From Holothuria scabra (Eukaryota; Echinodermata; Holothuroidea; Aspidochirotida; Holothuriidae), in contig CM074185.1 in the NCBI GenBank assembly GCA_037179385.1, positions 53,199,000-53,262,999 of the forward strand: DNA of 64,000 nt. The letters run 5' to 3'. Each line of letters begins with the position of its first letter. The stretch's first letter is position 1. The notes beneath the pieces were generated by a model. That model was not told the DNA's origin and did no database searches. It saw nothing but the letters and a program-made list of their open reading frames with translations. The translations under genes and the position numbers were made by a program. Below, in pieces: positions 1-10,332 of the stretch.

Positions 1-79
1 CGCGCTAACAATTTTATTTCTTCAGTCTATTAATGGAATAGGGTGTAATAACATCATGACCATGGCAAGTTAGCTTACA

Positions 80-1413
80 CACTGTTAAAAATTTCTGTAA
101 ATTTACAGACTTTTTTTAACTTAAACTTTTTGTATTTTACTTTTAATAGAGATTTTCTGTATCTTTACAGACACTTTGTATTGCTACAATAAAAAGAGGT
201 TGTTTAACATGTATTTTCTGTTTATTTGAAAATCATTTCTGACTGCATTTTACTGCTTTGTAAAACTTTTTCTGTAAATTTACAGAAATTTTAACAGTAT
301 TTTGTATTTTTCTGATTTCACATAAAAATACTGTCATTTAACAAACATTCATTTTGTTTTTAAGCTGAAAAAGAAACAAAAATAGGCCCAAACAAACAAA
401 TAAGGAACAGCCAGAAAATTTTTAATATGTAACATGCATCGTTCTGCGAAGTTTCAGTTTAAAAAAAAAATTTTTTGGCAAATTTATGGCCCTATTTGAA
501 AATTAACTTACATTTATTATAAAAGCATACCTAGTTATTACGTTCTTAGTTATAAATATCATACAACTGGTGTTTTGTCACACATTTTTAAGTAAAAAGA
601 AATTGTAAGGCCCTAATTTCAGAGCACTGACAATTGGTATACTGATGTCAACTCATCGCCACAGGCGCTCATGCACTTGATAGGAGCAAATTAAAAACGT
701 TTCACAAATTTACTTGAAAGAGTCTGTAAATTTACCACTTTATGACGTAAATCTCATTTTGCATAAATGGGTGGAGCTTATTTTGTAGGCATTTTCCTAA
801 CAAAAGGATTGCTGTTGCTTTGAATAATATCTTTTTTGGCTTTTTTTAATCAGGAAGTGATAAACTTATTGTTTACCTTGTCTGGAAATGTTTGCAATCA
901 ATGTTTTTGCATTCTTTGTCATATTTATTTTAAAAACAATTATTATGTTGTACAAAAAATGTGACTTTCCAATTACAAAGTTCCTAGAGATAGCAGTCTA
1001 CTTGACAACAATATGACAACAAAGCATCCTCAATGTGTTTTGATTGAAAACAACTTCGTAACGACACATTACGTTGATAAGCAAATACCTGATCTACGTA
1101 ATGATGAAGTGTATGTTACGTAATAACATATGAAAGGTAAAAAGCGATATTATAATAAATATTAAAACGTCGGGAATGAAAACAGTAGGCTGTAAATTCA
1201 CATAAAATTAAGGTAAACAAAACAGAACAATTCTGTAATTCGATTTTACAGTAGACTTTTGTAAACTAATTTACATGCAAAAACTGTAAAGAAAAAACAA
1301 ACCCTTAATGTTTTTTCATGATTACAGTCTGGCTGTAAAAAAAAACATTATTTGGTTGGAAAAAAATTTGCCATAAAAATTATGTAAATTTACAGAGAAA
1401 TTTTTTAACAGTG
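80..1413. mobile_element. EnSpm/CACTA-like non-autonomous DNA transposon
   Basis: The ends are inverted repeats: CACTGTTAAAAATTTCTGTA at the left, and a right end whose complement reads CACTGTTAAAAAATTTCTCT. A CA dinucleotide flanks each side (78-79 and 1414-1415), fitting a 2-bp target duplication. The word CTGTAAATTTACAG and shorter forms of it recur in both orientations near each end, like the subterminal repeats of CACTA elements. I see no transposase reading frame, so it is probably a deletion derivative moved by a partner elsewhere. The superfamily assignment rests on the CACTG terminus and this repeat style only. Confidence 0.65.
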
Positions 1414-1455
1414 CATCCTCTCAGTTACATCTTCTCTCACTAATTAAGGTTTCTC

Positions 1456-1735
1456 CTTCTAGCACTGAAAACCGCGTGTTTTGACGAACGGTAAGAGCAT
1501 CCGCCTCTCACGCGGAAGGGCCCGGGTTCTATTACCAGGTCGAGTCAAACCAAAGACCCTAAAAATGGAACCTTCTGCCGTTGTGCGTGATGCTTCGCAT
1601 AAGCAATGGAGTAGGGAAAACAAGCCAATGGGCCACAACTGGAAAAAAGGCCATGGCCGGCTCGACTTGAACCAATAGGTTGGAAACTGGGCCGTAAAAC
1701 TCTATCTAACAAACAAACTAACTTCTAGCACTGAA
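1456..1735 (+). mobile_element. tRNA-derived SINE, full length with 14-bp target-site duplication
   Basis: The element body is 1470-1721 (252 bp) and is flanked by a perfect 14-bp direct repeat, CTTCTAGCACTGAA, at 1456-1469 and 1722-1735. That is the mark of LINE-driven retroposition. The 5' part looks tRNA-like: an A-box-like GGTAAGAGCATCCG near 1490 and a B-box-like GGGTTCTATTACC near 1531. The body holds GGAGTAGGGAAAACAAGCC and CCGGCTCGACTTGAACC, which recur in several other copies in this window. The 3' end is a short AAACAAACAAACTAA tail. It carries no protein gene. Confidence 0.88.
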
Positions 1736-3152
1736 TACAAGCAAGAATATTATGATGAACACTTGCAGGCAGTCACCTCTTACCACTCTTACCCCAAACC
1801 ACATTTTTTTGTAGTATTCCACAAAAATTCTCGACTGAAAGAGCTCTTTCATTAACCGCAAGTTCAAAAATGCAGAGTACACAGCTTTTGTTTAAGTAAA
1901 ACTGATCTCAGTCTAGCTGAATAATTGCTTGTGATTAATATATTTCAATATGTCTTACAGTGAATATATTTATCACTTAGTATAACAATATCATCATTTG
2001 GTTTCTTGCTTTAATTTTATAACCTTTCAATATTTGAACATGAAATGCACAGTATCAGGATATTATGAATCTCTCCTACAAATATTTGAATGACCAACCT
2101 ATCTGTACTGTATGAAAGAATGTATGTCATGGTATGGGATTTTATCTCACTCTTCATTTTATCCATGATATTGCACCTGATCACCATAACGATGTTTTTT
2201 TCTTTTCTGTTGTATCACCATAACGATGTTTTTTTTTCTTTTCTGTTGTGTCATTTAAAAAATTAATGACTGCTTCAAGATTGACATTGACCATACAACG
2301 TATTGGGATTCTGTAGAATAGCTTCTCTAGTTTTTATACCCTACAAAGTAATTTTACTAAACAAGTTTTAAATCTCCCATTTTCTTTGAATTTGCTGATA
2401 TATTACTCGTGAAATCGCAAATAAATAATACTTTTTTTCAGTGCAAGTTTCAAGGGTCAGAATGTACCGTAATATAAGAGAGGCATTTTGAACAAAAACT
2501 AGTGGTAGGCTTACTACACGCAACAACGAATAGTAGCTTAAAAATCACGTTACGAAACAGCAGGAAAAAAGTCAAAAGAGTTAAGTTCTTATCATGTGAT
2601 ACGTTCACAGATGTAAGTGTTATCCTGCCAAGGCATGTTGTAACCGTTAAGCTAGTATATTCTAGGGCATGCAAATGTCCAACTTTACTAAAGTCGTCAT
2701 GCAATATAGGCAACATCCGCTTCAATTCCGTCCTCCATTTTGGAAGTTTACTAAACAATGAAAATTTTGAGCCTTATAGTCAGTTCAAACGTTGAAAAAA
2801 TAACATTTTCATCTAAATACAACCTACCCCTGAGACAGTAATACCGCTTAATTTGATCCCAGCCAAGAATGTACACTACATAATAATTCATAGAAAATAA
2901 TCACTTAATGTTATCCAGAGATACCATCTATTTGTAACAAGTTAGGCCTAGCTCACTTGCTGACAGTCCATGGGGCCATGGGCGTCAATCCAGGGGACGG
3001 GGACACGTTTCAACAAATTTTGATGGTTAAGGCCCCCCCCCCCCACATTTTCGTGAAAGAGTGAATAATACAAGGAGGCCCTGATGTAGAAATTCAGTAA
3101 AAGGGAGCGAGGTCGGAGGAATTACAAAAATATTTTTAGGTATGATAGCCTA
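1736..3152. other. Intergenic, no recognised gene
   Basis: No gene is recognisable. A short tandem duplication of about 35 bp (ATCACCATAACGATG followed by a T-rich run) lies at about 2174-2250. Overlapping open frames on both strands at 2450-2795 have no recognisable domain. A C-run near 3032-3045 follows GGGCGTCAATCCAGGGG, which resembles the poly-C ends of other mobile elements here, but no matching second end was found. Confidence 0.4.
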
Positions 3153-3306
3153 TAGACCTATTTCCAAATAGCAATTACAAAGGATTGTGGGATAGAGTTT
3201 TGAGGTTTGTCATTTTTGTCAATGGCATTTTACTAGGATGAAAATTGACGTACACCCAAAACTCTATCCCATAATTCATTGTAATTGCTATTTGGAAATA
3301 GGTCTA
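3153..3306. mobile_element. Hairpin MITE
   Basis: This is a 154-bp near-palindrome. The left arm starts TAGACCTATTTCCAAATAGC and the right arm ends with its exact complement, giving arms of about 50 bp around a short loop. The arms differ by only a few bases further in. No TSD longer than TA can be defined. The size, AT-rich content and structure fit a miniature inverted-repeat element. Confidence 0.75.
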
Positions 3307-3656
3307 TGATTAAACGTTGTAATCCTAAACGGAAAAGGGAAACATTAATATCATATTGGCATTAAAATTGTTAGGAAGATCTCGGAGCGCACCGTAAAAG
3401 TTCCTAAGTATGCGCACAGCCCGATGACCCACACAGTTTGCGACTTGAACATCTGAAACAATTCCACTCGTACAAGTGTATCTTAATAAATGCAACGTGG
3501 TCCTTGCAAACGTAATCACAAAAAACTAACAGTGTAGAAAAAGTCGCGGTTCTCGACAATCTATGGGTCACCTTCGCATGAGCCTATGTACGTTTTCATT
3601 GACGTGTTATCAGAATTCTGGTCATCGAAAGACTGCTCTAGTAAATTATTTTGTCC

Positions 3657-5261
3657 CAGTGGCGTAGCCACGGGGTGGGGGCCTAGGCCCCCCAGATTTT
3701 CTTCAGACCCCCCAGATTTGTTGCGTCCTGATAAAATAATTGAAAAAAATAAAATGTTTGAACGGAAATAAACTTTGAAGTTTTTCCTTCAAAACAGTAA
3801 ATAAATAAAATGTGTAAAAATTAAAAAAAAAAAAAAACAGGGATGAATATGTGTAAAACACATTTTGTGCGCACGCATGAAATCAAGTAATAACTTCAAA
3901 ATGCCTACTTTCACTAAATTGGATACCGTTTGTGATCTGCACTGTGGTTTATTACCTTTCACTTCGAAGATGAAACGAAAGTCTCTACGACAAACTTTAA
4001 TGCGACTTTGTTAGGCTAAGACCCTTTCTGCCTTTCGGATGGCTGATTGATTTATTGAAGGCAATCGTACACTGGAGACCACTCTTACACGACCATTCCT
4101 ATACTTTATCATACACAAAATATGCCGTAAGCAGGTAAGGGTAAGGTACTGCCTTCGGATAATTCTTCCCTTCCATCCTTAACAAGTAGGCCTATGTCGT
4201 GCCTCACTCCTGCCCATGACAAGTGCCACTGTAGGACGATTTTTTCGACAAATCCTCTTTTTACTAGTTGGCACTGGCGTCCGGGGGATTTTTAAAATGT
4301 CCACAAGGTCCGGATTTCATGTGTTTCCCACAGATCCATACTTCTGCTTTGCGGTTCAATTATTTTGAGAGATTTATTCGTAGTATTTTAATTTTGACTA
4401 CGTAATGTACCGATGAACAAATACTGCACCATTTTGCACATTGTTTCTTTGGCAGTATGTATGTCTCTTGTAAAACCCCTACAAAAACTAAAAATATTTT
4501 GATATTTTTCATGCTTCCCAAAAAGGGCAAATCCTAAAACTTAGGCCTGTAATCAGTTCAAAATTTGCCAAACATAGCACCATTTTGCATCTAGGAAATC
4601 TAACGCAAAGAAAGTTTCTCAGAGGGGGACACAACTACTTTTGGTTTTCCTGTTAAAGGGTAAGGTACTGCCTTAGGTAAGCTGAAATCCATTCAAATAT
4701 TGCCGCATATGCGGCTGGGTACATCCAGTTTAAAACACGTGGGAAGTGCCGTTTCCGGCCATCTGGAGGGGTTTTAAAGCCCAAAATTTTCTTGTACGCT
4801 CCGCGCCAACGATGGTGGCGCTCCGCTTAAATTCAAATATTGCCGCATTTGCCATCTGCGTCCTTCTGAAGTTTACAATTTTTCCCAAGGGAAAGGGAGA
4901 TACCGGTTCCCTTTAGTCTCATCCCCCAGGCCACAGATCAGAAGTGCCTAGTTTTGGGGTCCCTAAAAAGTGTATGTATTACAATTTTTCATAGAATTGA
5001 TTTTTTATTCTCTTTATTTGAGAAGTCGCAGACATGAGATTCGTATTTCAAGGCTGGGTAAATGCAGCTTAAAACACATGGGAAGTGCCGTTTCCGGCCA
5101 TCTGGAGGTGTTTTAAAGCCCAAAATTTTCTTGTACGCTCCGCGCCAACCGATGGTGGCGCTCCGCTTAGATAGTCTTACCGTGCTTGACCCTCGGAGGT
5201 ACCAGGCCCCCCCCACTTGTTACCTAGGCCCCCCAAAAATCCCATCCTGGCTACGCCACTG
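3657..5261. mobile_element. hAT-like non-autonomous element (CAGTGGCGTAGCCA ends)
   Basis: The terminal inverted repeats read CAGTGGCGTAGCCACGG at the left and CCTGGCTACGCCACTG at the right. Flanking 8-mers TTTTGTCC (3649-3656) and CTTTGTCA (5262-5269) agree at 6 of 8 positions, consistent with an aged 8-bp target duplication. The ends are followed by G/C runs (GGGGGCCTAGGCCCCCC). Inside is a direct duplication of about 117 bp (4712-4828 and 5052-5169) and a shorter repeat, GGGTAAGGTACTGCCTT, near 4140 and 4658. There is no transposase frame. The hAT assignment comes from the 8-bp duplication and the CAGTG terminus. Confidence 0.75.
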
Positions 5262-6364
5262 CTTTGTCAAAAACCCTTGCTACCAACTTTTCTTAACAAA
5301 TTTCTCTTCAGATTGTCTGACGGTCAGTGTTTTCAGTCAGTGTCAATCATAATAAGAAAAGATTGATGCAAAATGGTTCAAGTTTTTTGACTTTGACAGG
5401 AACATTCTTAAAAGTTGTGGTGTTTATGGGAATAAATCTGAAAATTTTGTGGAATTAGGAAATGTTATCGTTGAAGTGGCCTTGGGAAGACAATCCCTTC
5501 CCTTTACAAATTTGGAGAAATTGGGTGTCCCTACATGCAATTTGGTTCCACATGTTATAAGTAAAATTTGTGTTACCAAAGTGCCCTATTTTTAGGATCT
5601 AAAAAATGGCATCCGTGAGGGAGTGCATAGCCGAATGCCCCCTGCGTACGCCACTAATTCGAATTACACTACGGAAAGTAGAATTTGATCTAGAAACGGT
5701 CCATGAAGACCCCAAAGCCGTCAAAGTTCAGAAAATATTCAGAAGGACCCTCGATATATTTCTCGCCTCAGGCCTACGGGCTTCACATCTGGCGTCGAGT
5801 TGAAGGTTTTGTCGGCAACTATACTTATAACAGGGAGATTGCTAGGGTTCCATGAACCTAGGATGCAGTCTTCAATAAAATTTAATTTCTTGGGATTCCG
5901 ACGCCAGATACCATTTAAAAATTAACTATAACATTTCACTGATTTTTTAGGCTTAGCGTCATTTTCTCTCAGAGTCTAACCTTTAAGGTCAACGCCACTA
6001 TATTTTTCACAGTAATTAAATACTAGAGGGAGACTGCTCTCGACCTAGACAAAGGGATCCTCACAGCAAGGTATTGTTGTAGAGGTCTATATCCTCCTCA
6101 ATGTAGGGAAAGGCATAAAAAAGAAAAAAAAAAAATAGCATATAAGACAGCAGACTGCAATAATGCAATTGAATGTATGAAACAACGTGCTTCGCGGACA
6201 CCTTTTGAATGCTGTTCCGGGATACGGATTTTTTTTCTTTCATCTTGTTGTCTTTTTGAAGTACAATTCCGGTGCGTTTTTCTGAATTTTTAACAACAAA
6301 GGGGAATCAAAATAAAAAGTAGCCTTCAAAAAAAGCATGTTTTTTTTGTTTTGATGAAATAGAA
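5262..6364. other. Intergenic with remnant of a second CAGTGGCGTACG element
   Basis: 5340-5656 resembles the interior and right end of the element at 10582-11356: both have a GACAGGAACA...TTAAAAGTTG stretch and end with a GCGTACGCCACTA- or CGCACGTCACTA-like terminus. It is therefore a one-ended remnant. 5660-6364 contains no recognisable gene. Confidence 0.45.
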
Positions 6365-7510
6365 ACTTATGCAGTCATGCTGGTGTGTGCATGTGTGGGT
6401 GTGTATGCGTGTAGGTGTGTTTGTGACACTTGGCTCTTTAACACGATATCTCAACAAGGGAAACTCTGACAGTTGTCAAACTTGGTACATAGATGCACCA
6501 TATTGAGAGAAAGAACCCTATTGTTTTGGGGGAAGTTCAAAGGTCATCTGGGGTCACCAGGGGTCAAAGTCTGAAAACTTTTTCACGCAATATCTCAAGA
6601 CAGGAAACTTGGACGGATTTCATATTTGGGTATGTGGATACGTTATAGTCAGAAGATGGTCCATATTGGTTTGGCATCTGGGTTCACAGGGGGTCAAAGT
6701 CTGAAAATCCTGTACACACGATACCTCAAGATAGGAAACTTGGATATATTTCATATATGGTATGTACATGTCCTATGGTCAAAAAAATGAATCCTATTGT
6801 TTTTGGTAGAGGTCAGAGTTCATCTGGGGTCACCAGGGGTCAAAGTCTCAAAATCTCCTTAATGTGATATCTCAAGATAGGAATTTTTGATAGAGTTAAT
6901 ATTTGGTATGCGTTTGCTTTATAGTCAGTAGATGGACCCTATTGTTTTTGGTGGAGGTCAAAGTTCATCTGGGGTCACAAGGGGTCAAAGTCCTAAAATC
7001 TTGTTACGTGATATCTCAAGGTAGGAAACTTGATAGAGTTCATATTTGGGTATGTGGATGCGTTACTGCGATCAGCAGGTGGTCCCAATCTTTTTTTGGT
7101 GGAGGTCAGAGGTCATCTGAGGTCACCAACGGTCAAAGTCTGAAACCCTTGTTAATGCGATGTCTCAAGAAAGAAAACTTGGATAAATTTCATGCTTAAA
7201 TTTGTAGTTGCGTTAAGGTCAGAAGATGGTCCTTATCGCTTTCGGTGAAGGTCAAAGGTCACCGGGGGTCAAAGTCTGAAAATCTTGTTAAAAAGCGGTA
7301 TCTCGGGATGGGAAACTTGGACAGATTGATACGTGGTATGTAATGGCGTTAAAGGTTATTTGGGATGACAAAATTATTTTTTGAGCCTGCTGGCTGTATA
7401 TTGTAACATTTGAGTGAGAAGATATGGTACGTGCTTCCATTTGAAATGTAACATTTATGTATCATCGAAACCTCAATGCATTTTTGAATTCTGGTTGATA
7501 AAAGTATCAA
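6365..7510 (+). repeat. Array of ~145-bp units with nuclear-receptor-like DR1 words
   Basis: About seven units carry a landmark ATATCTCAA-like word near 6446, 6590, 6721, 6867, 7011, 7160 and 7299, a spacing of 131-149 bp. Each unit runs: ATATCTCAAGATAGGAAACT, then TTCATATTTGG, then TGGTCC..ATTG, then GGAGGTCAAAGGTCATC, then GGGGTCAAAGTCTGAAAA. Perfect AGGTCA-N-AGGTCA direct repeats occur at 7103-7115 and 7249-7261. The array is headed by a TG-rich stretch (6381-6425) and followed by a conserved tail (about 7455-7500) that is shared with two reverse-oriented copies at 58.9-59.9 kb and 61.4-62.7 kb. Open frames run through it because 144 is divisible by three; I do not regard them as genes. 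Confidence 0.85.
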
Positions 7511-7728
7511 ATGAGGGAGGAATTTAGTTATCCAAACAAATTCTGGCAAGCAGAAAAAGCCTTTTTTAAATTAAATTATCATCATCATGTAACATTAGTT
7601 TTTAAATTGTCGTCCCTCTCAGTGTATATTTTTCGGTATGAAAAACAAACTAAAAACTTGTAATAAAAGTTATTTACATTTGGCTTAAGGGGGATTGTAA
7701 TTTACATGAAAACAAATACTACATCTAT

Positions 7729-8039
7729 AATAATAAACAAGGGAAAATTTTATTATTGAAAACCATAATGATGCTGGAATGGTTTCCCCAACGACTTTCA
7801 ATCGAATGTTTTGTATGGCATCTATTGCGACTTGAAGCTCTGATATTCGGCATTACATTCACATCCAAAGGGCTAATTCTCTCACCCCAAATTGCAAGTT
7901 TTGTAATGATGCTGGGAATGGTTTCCCCCATCGAGCTTCAATTGAATGTTTTGTTTGGCATTAATACTTGTGACTTGAAGCTCTGTCTGCGGATTTTCGG
8001 CATTACATGCACAATGGTCCCGCAAAAAATCCTGCTCAT
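7729..8039. repeat. Tandem duplication of ~138 bp
   Basis: Two copies share ATGATGCTGG(G)AATGGTTTCC at their start (7768 and 7906), then TCAAT(C/T)GAATGTTTTGT, then TTCGGCATTACAT. The copies have diverged by substitutions and small indels. Overlapping open frames are a by-product of the duplication. The segment abuts the TTAA element at 8040. Confidence 0.6.
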
Positions 8040-8331
8040 TTAAAGGGCCAATTCTCTCAGCCCAAACTACAATTCTTGTAGTAATCCACAAAAATTCTCA
8101 GTTCACAAGGTTCTTTGACTGACAGCTATTTAAAAAAATGTACAAGAAGCATATACTGTACTGACTACTGAGAGTATTTTGATGACACATTGGGGTCATG
8201 CCACCCTGAGGCAATTAAACTAAAATTATGTCTGGATGAGGATGAATTTCAGACAGTTGTGTGAGGGTATTAAGTATAAGTAGGTTAGGAGAACTGGAAC
8301 TGTTGTAGCTGATAAGATCAGGTCTTTTCAA
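8040..8331 (+). mobile_element. TTAA-flanked MITE, family T1
   Basis: It starts TTAAAGGGCCAATTCTCTC and ends near GGTCTTTTCAA. It shares its interior (CCTGAGGCAATTAA, GGATGAGGATGAAT, GGTTAGGA(G/A)AACTGGAA) with copies at 36670-36972 and, reversed, at 19569-19871 and 37068-37200. About 290 bp long, with no coding capacity. TTAA ends suggest mobilisation by a piggyBac- or Kolobok-type transposase. Confidence 0.65.
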
Positions 8332-8859
8332 GTGAGCCGCAATTATGGGAACAAAAATCGATGTCAGTCGTGCTTTGAGCATACGCTTTATAACCTACAT
8401 ATGAGTCGATGGTCTCCACTGGAAACCGGCACAGCAGAGAATCCTTAGTCAAATTGCCCCCCTCTTAGGACGGCTTGTGTGTACCTGTGCACTATTATCT
8501 GAGAACTGACTGATTGTTAGGGCCACTACTTTACGATCATCATAAAAAATGTTTCTCACTGGCGTCCTCTTGTCAAGAGGATGTTTCCATGCATCCTTCA
8601 AAAAAGATATTTGAACAATTTTGTTTTAAAAATGGAAAATCACGGAAGTGATTACTCCTACTAGATATAAGTGAGTTATTCATCTCAATTTGTGTACAAT
8701 ATTGCACAAATTTAGTTGAAGTACTCACCTATTCGAGTGGGAATACTCATTTTGGTGATTATCCTAATTTTTAAACAAAATTTTTCCAATTGTTTTTGCA
8801 TGGAATCTTCCAGAACTGACTCAAGGCTGTCATATTAAAAAAAATGGAAGAAGTAGCCT

Positions 8860-9140
8860 TTTGCGCCACCCTTTCAAGGATGAGCCTTCGTGATTTTTCT
8901 TGCTCTTTAAATGTCGAGAGCATTCTCCCAAATTTATTTTGAAGCAACAACTAAATATCACAGCTTTCTTCCTATTTCTCTTCAAATCATCTTCCATTAT
9001 ATTTCAAGGCTTCACTAATGCATATCCAAGGCAAACCAAACAGTTACTTCCAGTAATTTTGAAGAGAAAATATGTTGTCACGTGACTCTCAACAGCCAAT
9101 AATGAAGCAGGACATTTTACTATTCTCAAAATTTAACTGC
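8860..9140. mobile_element. Decayed copy of TTAA MITE family T2
   Basis: It resembles the better preserved copy at 20649-20910: TTATTTTGAAG, TCTTCAAA, TGCATAT(T/C)CAAGG, then GAAGAGAAAA, GTCACGTGACTC and AGCCAAT in the same order. The ends are too decayed to define. No coding capacity. Confidence 0.5.
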
Positions 9141-10332
9141 CGTTGTCACAATATATGACACCCATTAAAAACTTTTTGACTTATGGAAGTAACATGTAAA
9201 AGTTTATAACATTTTAACTTGACACTCTCTCTGTTCATGTACTACGGGACTCGTCGAAGACCCACTGGCTCAGCAAGACATTTTCAAGGGGTGTGGAGGA
9301 AGCATTCAAACCTTTCGATTCTTTTCTCGGGTAAACACCATTCTTCTGGGGACCTAATTTGCCTTTTAAAACAAATATTGGAAAATATGGAGCTTGTATT
9401 GGCGGAGCAGATATTGGATTCTAGGTTTCCTATATAAGGAAATTTGAAAAAGTTGGGGAATAACTGAAGAATCTGTAGTCTTCTTATTGGCTAGTTTGAA
9501 ATTGCACGGCCACTGAAGATCATTGCTGCTATACAACTGTTACCTAAGGCCTACAAATAATGGAGCTACCACTCCAGAGGCCGCAGTTCTATGTATTGAT
9601 TGAGGCTATCCGACGACATTTTGAAAGTAAAGAGCTTATATTGGAGAAAATTTCCGATTTTATGAAAGAAAATTCGCGAAAACAGCACTGTAGTTGCCGC
9701 TTTTACTAGATAATCTAGTGTTTTCGCCATTTCAAGAGTTCGAAAAAGTTAACCAAACCGATTTATGAGCAAACGCAACTGCACCAGGAACTGCAAATTG
9801 CCGCGTGCGAAGTGCGCGGAAAATTTTATACTTAAGAAACAAATAATTACAAAAATTGAGCTTTTATGTGGAGAAAATTCGAAATTTTATGGGAAACCAC
9901 ACGGTAGTTGAATGATGTCATAAATGTTAAAATTTCCGTTTTTTCACTTTTCAGAGCCAGTGGAAAATGGCCCCTGCCCCCCTGTAGCTAGGCCACTTCA
10001 CAGACCATCGACTAAAATGAAACAAAGAAAGAAAGATAGAAAGAAAGAAAGAACCATAAAGAAGGATGGATGTCAATATATTCTGGTCTATATGTAGGAG
10101 AGACAGCCCTTATACCCCTCCCCCAGGCCAAAGGTCAACCAAAGGGCATATCAGAGGTAAACCTGCGTGTTGCATGTTTAAACTGTACTAGCATAACAAA
10201 TGGGGATGACCGCAGCTCAACTTTTGGGAACAGTCATTTCGAATAATACTATCTGGCGAGCATCATAATATGCTTCGTAAGAACGTGATTGGTTCGTTGC
10301 CAAAGGGGAAATTTTTCAAATTCCAATCACAC
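9141..10332. other. Intergenic, no recognised gene
   Basis: No gene is recognisable. A (GAAA)n microsatellite lies at about 10022-10052. A GTAGCTAGGCCACTT word near 9983 resembles the right end of the CAGTGGCGTA elements, but no partner end was found. Confidence 0.4.

Noticed and set aside
6903..7199. Open frame through the ~145-bp array
   Set aside because: It is explained by unit lengths near 144 bp; the units vary in length and the frame is not kept between arrays.
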